Shown piece after piece: positions 26,201 through 35,309 of a DNA stretch of 64,000 nt. The position numbers and the translations under genes are program-made. The notes under the pieces are model-generated. The model did no database searches. It was not told the DNA's origin and saw only the letters and a program-made list of their open reading frames with translations. Origin of the DNA: Runella limosa DSM 17973 (GTDB lineage Bacteria; Bacteroidota; Bacteroidia; Cytophagales; Spirosomataceae); the NCBI RefSeq assembly GCF_000482465.1, contig NZ_KI519420.1, forward strand, positions 1,309,116 to 1,373,115, in the 5' to 3' direction. Position 1 is the first letter of the stretch. Every line of letters begins with the position of its first letter.

Positions 26201-27989
26201 GGCTTGCCCTAATTACCAACCCAATGCAACACAAACTACAACCTGCCAAGCCGCCATTGATGCTGCTAAAGCTGCTTACGTTGTACTTCAAGAGTTTATA
26301 GATGATTTACCCCCTTTCCCAGGCTATTTACTTCCCGGAGTATTATCTATACCTGGTGGTCGTGTTTTGTCTGATGCACCTGACGAAACAGTAATAACAG
26401 TAGCCGCATTGAACGCCTGCGCAATTGCTAACTGTAACAATCAAACAGATCCTGTACGCCGCTTTTGGGGCCAAGTACATGGACCCAGTTATGACTTTTG
26501 GTCGGTCTTTAGCAATGGCAAGAAGTACTATGTTATGCGAACCTATGAAAATCTCTACCAAGAGGTGTACTATTATGTACCTTACGGAGGTAGCGAATAC
26601 AAAGTGTTTTATCCAAACAACGGACAAACTTCTGCTGCCGCTTTTGCTGATGCAGGTGCTAAATTGGTGTTTGACGTAGGAGTAATGATAGCTACAGGAG
26701 GGGGAGCGTCTGTTACTGAAGCTGTAGTTACCAACGTAGCTGATGCCTTTATTTCAGCCCTCGAAGAAAGCAATGGTGATTTGTCACAATTTAATTCTTC
26801 ATTAGCTACCAATTTGGCTTTCAGTAGCCTTGATTTTGCTGAAGCAGCAGGCCCTGTGTTCAAAAACTTGGTCAATAAATTCAAGCCCAATTGGGGAGCT
26901 TTTACGCAAGCGGCTCGTAATCGACTCAATACGCTTCGTTCTCAAACAGGTTGGGTAGCTCAAGTCACGAGCTACAAAAACAGTATTTCACCTAAACTTC
27001 TTCCCAATTATGGAAAGGTAGTAAAAGGAACATTAAGTACAGTGGTGAATGGATTATCGAGCATTGGTGCCAAAATAGACCACAAAAACAAACAAATCTT
27101 GGATGCAGCAGGAAATACAATTGCTACCTTCCAAGGTAAGGTATTGAAATTCACAGATAAAGTCATCCCGCAGGGATGGATTAATAGGAACACATTAGTA
27201 GATGTTGAGGTAGAAGAAATTGTCAATGGTGTTGCAGTAAAACAAAAACGTGATGTAGATGTTTGGACTTGCCCTACTTTTATTCCCCCACAAGGAGCAC
27301 GGATAGCTGCTAATGAATGTATTATTTTAGCCAAGAGAGCTATTCGATTATCCAAACTAAAAATAACTGATTTAGATGGATTAGCTGCCAAAACTATGTC
27401 CGCAAGTGGAAGAGTTCCTCTGAGTAACTCCCTAAGAATCAAGCCTGATGATAGCGACCCACTTATCAGTAAAATAAACGATATTATCGCAGCAGGCGAA
27501 GATTCAAGGCTTGCGGGAGAGCTCTCGGAGCAACTTGCAGAACAAATGCTGGAAACCGACGGATTTAAAGCTGTGGCAAAAGATTTAATTAAATACCGAG
27601 GTGGTTCAGGCAATGGATTTGACAATGTACTTACAATTCCCGAAATTGATTTCACAAAACCGCTTGAACAGATTAACTTACAAACTATCATCATCAATGA
27701 ATCCAAAACATTGAACGGTGGCAAAATCAAGCTCAAAACCAATGTGAATAACCCCGACCTTGACGAACTCGAAGCAGGCGATGGTATCGCACAAATGAGT
27801 GATGTTTGGATTAGAAAAGTAGCAAACTCAATTAAATTGGAGGGAGAAACACAGAATAATATCAATAAAATTAAGTTTGCTGAGATTCTTTTAAACCATA
27901 TAGAGGGAGGAAAAAAAATTATCAAATCGGTCTCTGCGGTGGATACCCGGAACGGAAAAAAAGAAGTAATTTTTCAAAAAATAAATTAA
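23274..27989 (+). CDS. Secreted multidomain protein with nuclease-like C-terminus (polymorphic-toxin-like)
   Basis: 1571 aa with a signal peptide and a proline-rich N-terminal region. Cys-rich Ig-like repeats (about 200-690) carry C-A-G-Q / W-S-P patterns. A 'PSDQGGPY…LAPGDQF' domain follows (about 800-900), then a conserved 'RRFWGQVHGPSYDFWSVFSNGKK'-type region (about 1062) and a unique C-terminus. The last 160 residues suit a PD-(D/E)XK nuclease: E1419/E1423 in 'SEQLAEQMLETDGF', D1450 in 'GSGNGFDNV', and E1476-x-K1478 in 'NESKT'. The next gene starts 2 bp later and looks like an immunity protein, the layout of polymorphic toxins. No T9SS domain or RHS/PAAR element is visible, so the export route is unclear. 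Toxin activity is inference. Confidence 0.65.
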   Translation: MTFSIKSFVRTCCLFTLLLLATLIAQGKEKIESPNKPIEGKNSVPALHVPWVYRNHPMLSKPVLPLSLDPIRFTLHASQPTISVGEEVEITITAQLLDIPASSFFVFEEQKSFSLKLLLPKGFVQTGGDYQEYIGAQLSTQNNTFTKRIRGVFTSLSENPCFVLLRGAYHANSSSVFEQKQVLCLTSKKTPQATRVADCVSPVLAPIAPQTICYGGAFYMVSTSVSNGVEVYYQWYNDNGPANNNTNPIAGENRANLRSFPTSPGEYKYKVVATSSANASCTASQTVILTINAAPTITATTSTNPNCAPSYGGSISVTGAGGTTFLYSKDNGGNWVDLTGSNSQNEITRNTMLSTPQKDVAKVKITLEEGFGLLPGGEYTGEIRNESSAPTFDGLAAGTYSIRVKNENGCISAPTAVTLSNPNAPAIFNITGGGACFTNGAPINLSGSATGINYYLVRNGVAVTGAIAGTGGVLSLGNHSTEGTYTVVATNPTTGCSAQMSGTAVVSAGTPSAPTIDSEATTVCAGQSITLTTSSSCAGTLVWSPSGGTLSNNNTTYTVSPSVTTSYSANCHVNDCISEASNSLMVTVTTLAAPTIGGENSRTLCPDTPVTLVATGCSSTVSWSYTLSSGAAGTLAFTGNSLELTFAGSTISAWNEGDVLSLRATCTSSSCVSPPSNAVEVVKQASCSTSTALADCAFYIKAADAQGTETTKLTRTGAGGSTFQPLTLSAQTLESTSPTGVTYSWTGPGITTPLTTAQISATQVGEYKLVLTPTSGTGAPCELYITLSGVPCTIPTAAACGIPTNITPSDQGGPYLASLAPGDQFTANDYVITVTSVTITPPSTGEGTGVGFSGEGYARMKLTNGFSIDVPVVFGQANGSGSTAATTPIKLNTCYQLVEGTVFTQFDPSWANIADVDNAIAALDDAKELIGDWLESFQGTPDQMETFNENIKPLLTPYADDPRVQDAITKLEQLTTACPNYQPNATQTTTCQAAIDAAKAAYVVLQEFIDDLPPFPGYLLPGVLSIPGGRVLSDAPDETVITVAALNACAIANCNNQTDPVRRFWGQVHGPSYDFWSVFSNGKKYYVMRTYENLYQEVYYYVPYGGSEYKVFYPNNGQTSAAAFADAGAKLVFDVGVMIATGGGASVTEAVVTNVADAFISALEESNGDLSQFNSSLATNLAFSSLDFAEAAGPVFKNLVNKFKPNWGAFTQAARNRLNTLRSQTGWVAQVTSYKNSISPKLLPNYGKVVKGTLSTVVNGLSSIGAKIDHKNKQILDAAGNTIATFQGKVLKFTDKVIPQGWINRNTLVDVEVEEIVNGVAVKQKRDVDVWTCPTFIPPQGARIAANECIILAKRAIRLSKLKITDLDGLAAKTMSASGRVPLSNSLRIKPDDSDPLISKINDIIAAGEDSRLAGELSEQLAEQMLETDGFKAVAKDLIKYRGGSGNGFDNVLTIPEIDFTKPLEQINLQTIIINESKTLNGGKIKLKTNVNNPDLDELEAGDGIAQMSDVWIRKVANSIKLEGETQNNINKIKFAEILLNHIEGGKKIIKSVSAVDTRNGKKEVIFQKIN
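25792..25826. repeat. G/C-rich palindromic element embedded in frame in the toxin-like gene
   Basis: CCCCTCCCT (25792-25800) faces AGGGGAGGGG (25805-25814) across a 4-nt loop and is followed by ACGGGGGTGGGG (25815-25826). Such C/G-rich units, unlike the surrounding composition, resemble dispersed palindromic repeats of Bacteroidota genomes. Here the element is translated as part of a PPSTGEGTGVG insertion without breaking the frame. Confidence 0.55.
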
Positions 27990-27991
27990 AG

Positions 27992-28783
27992 ATGTCTTTA
28001 ACACCCTTGGAATTCATTACTTATTACTTTGAAGACTCAAATAAAAAAGAGTCTCGTTCGATTTACAATGTATATAACAGTGGGGGCTTAATAAATAATA
28101 TTCACCCAACTGCATCTCTTTGGGAATGTAACCACCACAAGGGCTGGTATAATGCGTTGGTGGATAACAATGGAGCGAAGGCGCGGCAACATTTTTATGT
28201 TTGTGGGCGGTTGGATGAGTTTGTAAATCATACTTTCAAAAAAACGGAATCTGAAAAATGCTTTTATCACGATTTTCATTTGATGAACGCCCTTTTGAGC
28301 GACTGTCAACCATTGGTTCAACGCTACATCAAGCTAAAATATCCTCGTATGATTGATGGACTGAAAAAACGAAACGAAGGGCTTTTTCCACAAACACTCA
28401 TGTCGGTCTTACGTCAAGATTGGGAGGTGGTAGATTTTGTCATCAATCGCATTACCAATCATAAGCTCAAAGATGATGAGCGTTATATCGCATGGCGCAA
28501 TTATTTTACAGGGCTGCGGCATCAGCAACAGCCGCAAGTGGAAGAGGCATTGGCGGCTTTATTGCAACCGCCTGTTATTACCCGACTCAACCAAAATTTT
28601 CTTGGCTGGGAAAAAGACCTTATCGTACCGCAAGTAGTAGTATTTGCCAAAGTAGCCAAACTTCGAGGTATGGACATTGCCCTAAATCACCCAATGATTC
28701 CTAACGAACTGATTGACATCAAACCCAATGATGAATACGACGATTTGTATGATTTCTTGAAAACTTTTAAATTAACTTTATGA
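27992..28783 (+). CDS. Probable immunity protein (Imm49-like) for the upstream toxin-like protein
   Basis: 263 aa, no signal peptide or membrane segment, helical throughout, with patterns of the Imm49-type immunity family ('FLPQTLMSVLRQDWEVVDF'-like region, actual start of it at residue 131, and a preceding 'MNALLSDCQPLVQRYI'). The start is 2 bp after the toxin-like stop, and it overlaps the next gene by 4 bp. Immunity proteins bind and block the cognate toxin in the producing cell. The Imm49 assignment is from recalled pattern; the positional argument is the stronger one. Confidence 0.6.
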   Translation: MSLTPLEFITYYFEDSNKKESRSIYNVYNSGGLINNIHPTASLWECNHHKGWYNALVDNNGAKARQHFYVCGRLDEFVNHTFKKTESEKCFYHDFHLMNALLSDCQPLVQRYIKLKYPRMIDGLKKRNEGLFPQTLMSVLRQDWEVVDFVINRITNHKLKDDERYIAWRNYFTGLRHQQQPQVEEALAALLQPPVITRLNQNFLGWEKDLIVPQVVVFAKVAKLRGMDIALNHPMIPNELIDIKPNDEYDDLYDFLKTFKLTL

Positions 28784-29265
28784 CCACTCGTCTTACCCTT
28801 ATTTTAGGGGCTGCCGCCGTCTATATAGGCTATCGTCTATTCCAAAACTACCGTACCAAAGCAGGTACGCAAAGCTTAATCAAGCAGTTAAAAAAAGACT
28901 CAAGCGTAGGAGAGGCATTTGCCGAGGAGTTTTCTATCACAGTGGCCAAGCAAGCTATTTCCAATCCCAATTGGCCGCAAACTCTTCAACCTTACATGGA
29001 GGGGCAACAAACACGGCTCGGAGATTTTGTGATACAACACGCCCAAACCCTCGCCGATGGGAGTTACCTTTTGGTCACCACGGCCGATTATCGCGAAAAC
29101 TCCCAAGCCAGCCGAGGCATGGCAACCAACGACGTACATAATCTCAACTTTGTCCTAAAAACCACCGATACCCAACACATCCTCTACTCCGATCTCCACA
29201 CCGATTTAGTGGATAAAACCTTACGCAGTGATTTTGCCAAAATACTTTTTCAACACATTCAATAA
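28780..29265 (+). CDS. Small membrane-anchored protein of unknown function
   Basis: 161 aa. An N-terminal helix ('LILGAAAVYIGYRLF') anchors a soluble domain with 'VGEAFAEEFSITVAKQAI', 'DGSYLLVTTADYRENSQ' and a C-terminal 'LRSDFAKILFQHI'. Family not recognised. It overlaps the putative immunity gene by 4 bp (ATGA), so it belongs to the same transcription unit; a second immunity or accessory role is possible but not shown. Confidence 0.55.
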   Translation: MTTRLTLILGAAAVYIGYRLFQNYRTKAGTQSLIKQLKKDSSVGEAFAEEFSITVAKQAISNPNWPQTLQPYMEGQQTRLGDFVIQHAQTLADGSYLLVTTADYRENSQASRGMATNDVHNLNFVLKTTDTQHILYSDLHTDLVDKTLRSDFAKILFQHIQ

Positions 29266-29290
29266 TTTGTTTTCATTTAACCATTCACCC

Positions 29291-29677
29291 ATGTTCAAAA
29301 GTCTTGCTTCCTTTTTCGTTATTGTTGTTTTGTTAGTTGGCTGTAAGTCCAAATCCGAGGAGTGCATCGCCCCCGCCATTGATAAAAATCTGGTAGGTAC
29401 GTGGAAAGCTGTTGTCATCGAGGATAGTGAGGAGTCGGGTACAGGTACGCTCACTTTCAATGCCGATGGCACAATCAACGACCCTGGGAATATATTTTTG
29501 GGCAGCCCCGTTTCAAAATCCACTTGGAAAGTAGTAAGCGGAGATGTAGAAACGACATTCTCTACCAATAGTGCTCCAATTTCGACAGTGTCGTTTACGT
29601 TCAAAGTCAAGGAAAACACCTGTACCAAAATAGTCCTCGACGTCTTTGGTTTGTACACCGTCGAGCTTACGAAATAA
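29291..29677 (+). CDS. Lipocalin-like lipoprotein
   Basis: 128 aa from ATG 29291 (an upstream in-frame ATG at 29228 lies inside the previous gene). The lipoprotein signal ends in LLVGC. The mature part begins with an acidic/Cys segment and 'NLVGTWKAVVIED', then 'GTLTFNADGTI' and 'KSTWKVVSGDVE', the pattern of Bacteroidota lipocalin-like lipoproteins. It would sit in the periplasm or at the outer membrane. It may belong with the immunity-containing unit upstream; no direct evidence for a ligand. Confidence 0.65.
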   Translation: MFKSLASFFVIVVLLVGCKSKSEECIAPAIDKNLVGTWKAVVIEDSEESGTGTLTFNADGTINDPGNIFLGSPVSKSTWKVVSGDVETTFSTNSAPISTVSFTFKVKENTCTKIVLDVFGLYTVELTK

Positions 29678-29688
29678 ATAGACATTTC

Positions 29689-29735
29689 TTTGTCACCCCA
29701 ACGATTGCGAGCATCTAAATCGTCGGGGTGACAAA
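29689..29735 (+). terminator. Strong hairpin after the lipoprotein gene
   Basis: 18-bp arms with one mismatch (29689-29706 and 29718-29735) around an 11-nt loop, 11 bp after the stop. The GTCACCCC...GGGGTGAC core also resembles dispersed palindromes common between Bacteroidota genes, so it may be both a terminator and a repeat family member. Confidence 0.65.
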
Positions 29736-29810
29736 ATAGGTGGGAAAAGAAAAACACAATCAATCCATTTGTCCGATTGAATTAATACATTTATTCAATA
29801 TAGCATTTGT

Positions 29811-31730
29811 ATGCGTACATTTTTACAAACGGTATTAGTCATTAGCGCGATTCTGTTGGGTATTGCCTCAATCACTCACGCCCAACGGGTAGTCGCCAGT
29901 GATTCAATTCCCTTGTTTTACAGCACCGCCGATGAGATGGGAAACTCTAGCGTAGCCCCCGTACTCAAGACCAAAGGACGCGTTACCCAACTAGCACTCA
30001 CCCCCGAGGGCACTATCACCATTTCGGCTTTTAGGCAACACGTTGGCTTTTTTGATGCCAGCCCCACCAAAGGCCTGCCTGTGGGCGCCAATTCCCTGCC
30101 TGGCTTGGTGCAGTATCGCTATGACCCTGCTACGGGCTTACAGCCCATCAGTACGGGTATTTTCAACCTCAACGGAGGCTTGCGTCAGCCCATACCGTAC
30201 AAATTCTTCGACTTGATTAGCAACCGAGGTACCATCAACAAAGACAAGCCCTTGGCTACTTCGGAGTCGGGCTTGGATTACCTTGCTACCCTGTCGAGCC
30301 AGCCCAAAGCACTTGCCTACGAAGGAGAACGCAAAACCGTGCGGCGGATTTTTCTCAACGGCGGAGCCTTGCGTTATCAAACCATCCGTTATTACTACGC
30401 ACCCTATGCCGCCATGTACTTAGTGGCAGGAACCAACGAACGAGAATTAGCCGCGATTCGCCCCAAAAACGCGTATGTTGTAGATAATGACCGCGTTCAG
30501 GTGTTGGTACGCGATGGCAACGGGGTTCGTATGATTGATTCTACGGGCAAATCACAAGCCATCGACCTACCCATCGATAAAGACATGAGTATTCGGGCCG
30601 AAAACTCCTACTTTGCCTCGTCGGGCAGTGGTTTTTTTGATATTGCCAAAACCAATACTGAGTTAGGGCTGGATTTGGTTTTCGGGCCTGCTTTGATGGC
30701 CAAAAACCAAGATAGTTCATTTGTATTTGTACGCCTAGACAAACAGGGGAAAGTGGTATGCCACTATCGTTTCAAAATCCCCATTGAAGCAGGCTATACG
30801 GGCGCACCTCTGAACGGGTCGTGGATGGCGGGTAACGAGAAAGAGAGCCTACTGCACATTGAGTTCAGCAAAGGGCTATTTAAGACAATGGCCTTCAACG
30901 TTAAAATCAACACTGCTACGGGGGTAGTATATGTCAAAGAAGAATCCAAAGATGACCAGCGCAAAGTAAAAATGCCCGCAGCAGGCATTGCCAAACAATT
31001 TTATCACTTGGTGTCACTACCCAATGGCGACAACCTGGCCGTGAGTGTCAACAGCACCTCCACCGCTGGCGACGACCACTACAGTACGGTACACCTTTCG
31101 GCCGACGGCGTACTAAAAAACTACTACGCTCACAACCGACTGGCGTTTCGGTCTCAACTTTTTGTCAACCGTGTACCCGTTTGTATTGCTCTCAAGGATG
31201 GGCGCATTTTGCTCCTTACCGATGAACCATGGGGGAGCTCAGTACCTTACCAACCCTACGGAAATATAGACCTTGAATTAGCGTCGGGTTTTGCGGCTCA
31301 AATCCAATCGTTGGCCGAGGTTGACAAGCCCAACTTGCTTTTCAACGCTACGACGCTACAACAGCGCTGGAGCCAAGCCAATAACTCAACGGGAAATCGA
31401 CTTTTGGGGGCGCTTGATCGACTTTCGGGAAGCGACCCGCGTGCTACTGGTAAAGAATACACCGAAAAACGACAACTCCAAATGGAATCGCAAGAATACA
31501 TTACCTACCCCGTCATGTATCTAATCGATCCACAAAAAGGAACGTCAGAGACGGTGAAGGGGCCTTATGGTTTTGTGATTCCCCAGCAGACCTACGCTTT
31601 TTATGACTACCCTAAAAATGAACTACACTTTTTGTTGAGGTCAACTCCTGGTAACAGGCTTCAACCTTACAAAGGAACGCCCATGACAGGTGTATTTCTG
31701 AAGTTATTTAAACTGGATTTAACCAAGTAA
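29811..31730 (+). CDS. Large exported protein of unknown function (cargo trio member 1)
   Basis: 639 aa with a signal peptide ending near THAQR. The body has repeated beta-strand blocks with Asp/Gly turns ('GRVTQLALTPEGTITISAF', 'NRVPVCIALKDGRILLLTD', 'FHLVSLPNGDNLAVSVN'-type runs) that fit a beta-propeller-like fold, but no family is recognised. It lies 13 bp before the 1179-aa gene, and all three of 29811, 31744 and 35310 run in the same direction with short gaps, so they are probably co-expressed. No anchor or T9SS domain is seen. Confidence 0.55.
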   Translation: MRTFLQTVLVISAILLGIASITHAQRVVASDSIPLFYSTADEMGNSSVAPVLKTKGRVTQLALTPEGTITISAFRQHVGFFDASPTKGLPVGANSLPGLVQYRYDPATGLQPISTGIFNLNGGLRQPIPYKFFDLISNRGTINKDKPLATSESGLDYLATLSSQPKALAYEGERKTVRRIFLNGGALRYQTIRYYYAPYAAMYLVAGTNERELAAIRPKNAYVVDNDRVQVLVRDGNGVRMIDSTGKSQAIDLPIDKDMSIRAENSYFASSGSGFFDIAKTNTELGLDLVFGPALMAKNQDSSFVFVRLDKQGKVVCHYRFKIPIEAGYTGAPLNGSWMAGNEKESLLHIEFSKGLFKTMAFNVKINTATGVVYVKEESKDDQRKVKMPAAGIAKQFYHLVSLPNGDNLAVSVNSTSTAGDDHYSTVHLSADGVLKNYYAHNRLAFRSQLFVNRVPVCIALKDGRILLLTDEPWGSSVPYQPYGNIDLELASGFAAQIQSLAEVDKPNLLFNATTLQQRWSQANNSTGNRLLGALDRLSGSDPRATGKEYTEKRQLQMESQEYITYPVMYLIDPQKGTSETVKGPYGFVIPQQTYAFYDYPKNELHFLLRSTPGNRLQPYKGTPMTGVFLKLFKLDLTK

Positions 31731-31743
31731 TTTCGAGTTATCA

Positions 31744-34700
31744 ATGAACCATTTTTTTCACTTTATCGCGGCTCTGTTACTCATCGGGAACGTTGTAGCT
31801 GCCCCTCATAAAGGAGGAGACCCGATAGGCAAAGAAAAGACCCCATCGGCTACTACGCCCACCAAGGGAACTACCGCCCCAACGGCGCCTTCCGCTATCA
31901 TGGCCCAACAGATGATGGAGATGGATGCTGCCTTAGCGACGCTGAACGAACGTCTTGCTGGCCAGCAGACGGTCTTTGCGGCTGATCCAATGGCGGGTAT
32001 CGCCACTGAGGTATCAGACGATATTGCTGATAACCGCGCTAAAGCCCGAAAAATGTTTAATTATCTTGACCAAAACCCAAGTAAAGTCCTGGAGACGATT
32101 ACACCAGAAGCATTACTTACGCTGCCAGTGGGGCTTACCAAAAAATTGGGGGACAACTCACGGATTACTTTAGGGGTATTAGAAGCAAAGTTTGAAAAAT
32201 CTGTGACAAAGCTGACCATTTTTATTAAATTAAACTTTATGGTAAAAGGGAGCAGCGAACCCAACCGCGAACTGTTTTTTGGCGTACAAGACGTCACTTT
32301 TACCCGCGAGGGAGGTATCAGCGATTTTACGGCCGCTTTGCTAGGAGATTTTATTTTGCCTATGAAACAATGGAGCATTGTTTTGAAGGGAGCCAACACA
32401 CCTTATTGCAATGGTCAAACCTGTACTGGGACGATAGCAAATTTTAACTGCGGCGAATTTACTGCTGGTAATCTCTGTGCCGAAGTGATCTTTCCAAGAA
32501 ATGTACTCAAACCTTATAACACAACCCTGCGCAAAGCGGAAGAAACAGGACGAGTGAGCTTTGGATTTTCTGTTCCATTCAATAGGGAATCTGGAGTACG
32601 CGATATGTATTCACAAGTTTGTTTCAATAAACCGTTTTGCGTGGCAGGTAACGCCAATATCGAACGATTTGGGTTTGAAGTTAGCAACGTTACTTATGAC
32701 GAAAGCGATACCCAAAGCCCTGATTTAGACATTTTTCCTAGCCAATACGAAGGAGATAAAGGACCCACTTGGACGGGTATTGCGATTGGAAAATTTGTGA
32801 TACACTTGCCTAAGTCGTTCAAAAAATACACTAACGAAGCCGAGACAGGCTCTCTACCTGAAAGTGGCTTTGGTACAAGTGTGGGTGGTAGAGGGCTTAT
32901 CATTGATCGAACAGGTTTTACAGGAGTTGTCTTTTATGAACACAAGCCTACTGATCCAGCCCCTCAAGCCTATTCAGCCAGTCGTTGGAAAATGACACTA
33001 GAAAAAATAGAACTCGCATTTCTACAGAACAAATTCATGGGGGGAAGTTTTGGGGGAGGTATCTCAGTACCATTGGTGGACCATACCTGCGGCGGAAGTT
33101 TACTAGCTTATAATGCTACTATTGACCTTGCAGGACAATATTCGTTACGGGTAGGAGCCATTACCGACGTGACAATCCCCATCAAAGCACTTCGAAGTAC
33201 GGGTAAATTTTATGCAGGCTCCACACTTGAATTGTTGTACGAAAACGATACTTTTTATCCTTCAGCTAACCTAAGTGGAGAACTCAATATCAATACAAAA
33301 GTAAAAGACCTTACTGCTTCCAACCATTGTGACAATCCGAGTACTGAATCTCAAACAGCTGACTTTAAGGGTGTTCGTTTTCAGAATTTGATTTTTCGCA
33401 CCAAAGTAGCTGAGGGGCAGCCCAAGTTTCAGGTAGGTTATTTTGAATACGTTAATAATAGCGAATCAACCATTGCCAATTTTCCCGTTTCTATTACGCG
33501 TCTGGCGCGTTTTGAAGGGATGCTCAACGGCCAAGCTCCAACCTCCAACGATTTATGGATAGATTTTGCTTTTAAGATTAGTTTAGCCAAAGAGCAAATC
33601 GCAGGTGCGTCTAATCTTATTATCAAGACAAAATACAACGAGGGTTCAGGACTACTTGAATTCCAAGGGGTAAACCTGCGCCGAATTGATGTCAAGGCGA
33701 GTTCTTCGGCCTTCCACTTACAGGGATATGTGGACATCTACGAAAACGAAAACCAAAAAGGATTTGAAGGAAAAATTAAGGCCGTTATGCTTAAACCCAT
33801 GGTTTTTGGCGTAGAAGCCAGCGCTGAATTTGGTTATTGGAAAGGCAATAATACATCTAACGAAGGTGTTCATGGAAATGTAGTTTGTAACCCAGCTAAT
33901 ACAGCCTTCCGTTACGGTTATATTGATTTTTATGCCGGGACGATGTTTAAAGTAACTGGCAACAATGCGGATGGAGACCCAACGTTGACCGCCGTGGCGT
34001 CTGACGCAGGCACGGGAACACTCCCAGCAGCCAATGCCATTCCAACGGGAATTGGTGACTTAGCCATCAATGGAGCAGGAATGGGTATTTATTTCAACAT
34101 GAGACCGTTTTTTAACAATGGAACAGGGACACCTACTACGCCCAAACAAGCTCCTGCCAACCAAGTTATGGTGTATGAACCTTGTTATCAAGTGCCTTTC
34201 GGATTCAAGGTAATGCTTGGCTTCCAGCGTGGGATATTACCAAATCCTCCCATGTATGGCCGTATAAATCTTGATATTGCCCTTGACAGAAACTACGGGA
34301 TTAATAGTGTTTCTATGTACGGGAATGCCGTATTTACCAGTATGTTTTCGCAAAAAATGGGAGATTATGCCCGTCAAGGTTTAGGGGCAATTGTAGATGG
34401 AGCAGATGAGCTGTCATTGACAAACCTCGCTACTACTGGCGAAAATAGCCAAATCGAACTCAATAAAAAGGCCGATGCGCTCAATGCCAAAAAGAAAGCC
34501 CTGAACTCAAGTGCTGACTTCACCAAAGAAGGGGATGTGGTAGTAGCGGCAGGGATTATGTTGGATATTCCTAATAAGATTTTTCACGCCGAAGCCAGTG
34601 CTTTTGTAAACCAATTGGATGCTAATGGAAATGGATTAGTGGGGGTTGGTACCAATGGACAAGTAGGAAAAGTTGTGATTCATATTGATTCCGAAAAATT

Positions 34701-35283
34701 CTACTTACACGCAGGTAATCCAGCTCCTTTGAGTAATCGAATTGGGTTAAAATACATTTATAACAGTGGGAGTGTAAAAGCCTATGCGGCCTTGTCTGCG
34801 TACTTGATGATAGGTAGTGGTGTTCCTACGTTTCCGCCACCACCAACCCGAGTTATTGAATATTTAGGTCTAACCCCTGCTAACTACCAGAAATCACCTG
34901 CTGAGTATGCAAGTATCCGTGATGGATTTGCCTATGCACTTGGTGCTGCCGCTACTTTAGATGTAAATATTGATGTGACGCAGAGATATGCCATCATTGG
35001 CGAGGCAGATGCGGGAGTTGACTTGTTACTTAGCAATGTTAACAATTGTTCATCAGGAAGTTGGCTTGGGAAAGGTCAGGTTTATGCCTATGCTGCGGCT
35101 CGATTGTACAATAAAAAACGTCAAAGAAACGCCGCCTCTTTTGACTTCGGTATGTGGCTGCGTGGCAACGGACTCAAACCTTTTGGTGTAGCGGGAGATG
35201 CCTGCATGACTCCACCCATCATCGGTTTTATTACGGGTAAAATTTGCGTAGGCTTTAATGTCGGAACGATTTGTGATAACTAA
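31744..35283 (+). CDS. Very large exported protein of unknown function (cargo trio member 2)
   Basis: 1179 aa. A signal peptide is followed by a Thr/Pro-rich low-complexity stretch (about 25-60), a short helical region with 'MEMDAALATLNERLAGQ' and then almost continuous beta structure. Cysteines cluster in 'YCNGQTCTGTIANFNCGEF' and 'MYSQVCFNKPFC', suggesting disulfides in an extracytoplasmic domain. Repeated amphipathic strands late in the protein could form a large beta-sandwich or barrel. No catalytic motif, membrane anchor or sorting domain was found. Family not recognised. Confidence 0.55.
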   Translation: MNHFFHFIAALLLIGNVVAAPHKGGDPIGKEKTPSATTPTKGTTAPTAPSAIMAQQMMEMDAALATLNERLAGQQTVFAADPMAGIATEVSDDIADNRAKARKMFNYLDQNPSKVLETITPEALLTLPVGLTKKLGDNSRITLGVLEAKFEKSVTKLTIFIKLNFMVKGSSEPNRELFFGVQDVTFTREGGISDFTAALLGDFILPMKQWSIVLKGANTPYCNGQTCTGTIANFNCGEFTAGNLCAEVIFPRNVLKPYNTTLRKAEETGRVSFGFSVPFNRESGVRDMYSQVCFNKPFCVAGNANIERFGFEVSNVTYDESDTQSPDLDIFPSQYEGDKGPTWTGIAIGKFVIHLPKSFKKYTNEAETGSLPESGFGTSVGGRGLIIDRTGFTGVVFYEHKPTDPAPQAYSASRWKMTLEKIELAFLQNKFMGGSFGGGISVPLVDHTCGGSLLAYNATIDLAGQYSLRVGAITDVTIPIKALRSTGKFYAGSTLELLYENDTFYPSANLSGELNINTKVKDLTASNHCDNPSTESQTADFKGVRFQNLIFRTKVAEGQPKFQVGYFEYVNNSESTIANFPVSITRLARFEGMLNGQAPTSNDLWIDFAFKISLAKEQIAGASNLIIKTKYNEGSGLLEFQGVNLRRIDVKASSSAFHLQGYVDIYENENQKGFEGKIKAVMLKPMVFGVEASAEFGYWKGNNTSNEGVHGNVVCNPANTAFRYGYIDFYAGTMFKVTGNNADGDPTLTAVASDAGTGTLPAANAIPTGIGDLAINGAGMGIYFNMRPFFNNGTGTPTTPKQAPANQVMVYEPCYQVPFGFKVMLGFQRGILPNPPMYGRINLDIALDRNYGINSVSMYGNAVFTSMFSQKMGDYARQGLGAIVDGADELSLTNLATTGENSQIELNKKADALNAKKKALNSSADFTKEGDVVVAAGIMLDIPNKIFHAEASAFVNQLDANGNGLVGVGTNGQVGKVVIHIDSEKFYLHAGNPAPLSNRIGLKYIYNSGSVKAYAALSAYLMIGSGVPTFPPPPTRVIEYLGLTPANYQKSPAEYASIRDGFAYALGAAATLDVNIDVTQRYAIIGEADAGVDLLLSNVNNCSSGSWLGKGQVYAYAAARLYNKKRQRNAASFDFGMWLRGNGLKPFGVAGDACMTPPIIGFITGKICVGFNVGTICDN

Positions 35284-35309
35284 AAGAGAAAGAAAGACTT
35301 CTATCCATC

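Noticed and set aside
27008-27925. 305-aa minus-strand frame opposite the toxin-like gene
   Set aside because: Ser/Leu/Ile-rich composition of an antisense shadow; the plus strand has a clear exported protein.
29221-29763. 180-aa minus-strand frame over the lipoprotein gene
   Set aside because: It includes the terminator hairpin and opposes a convincing lipoprotein signal.
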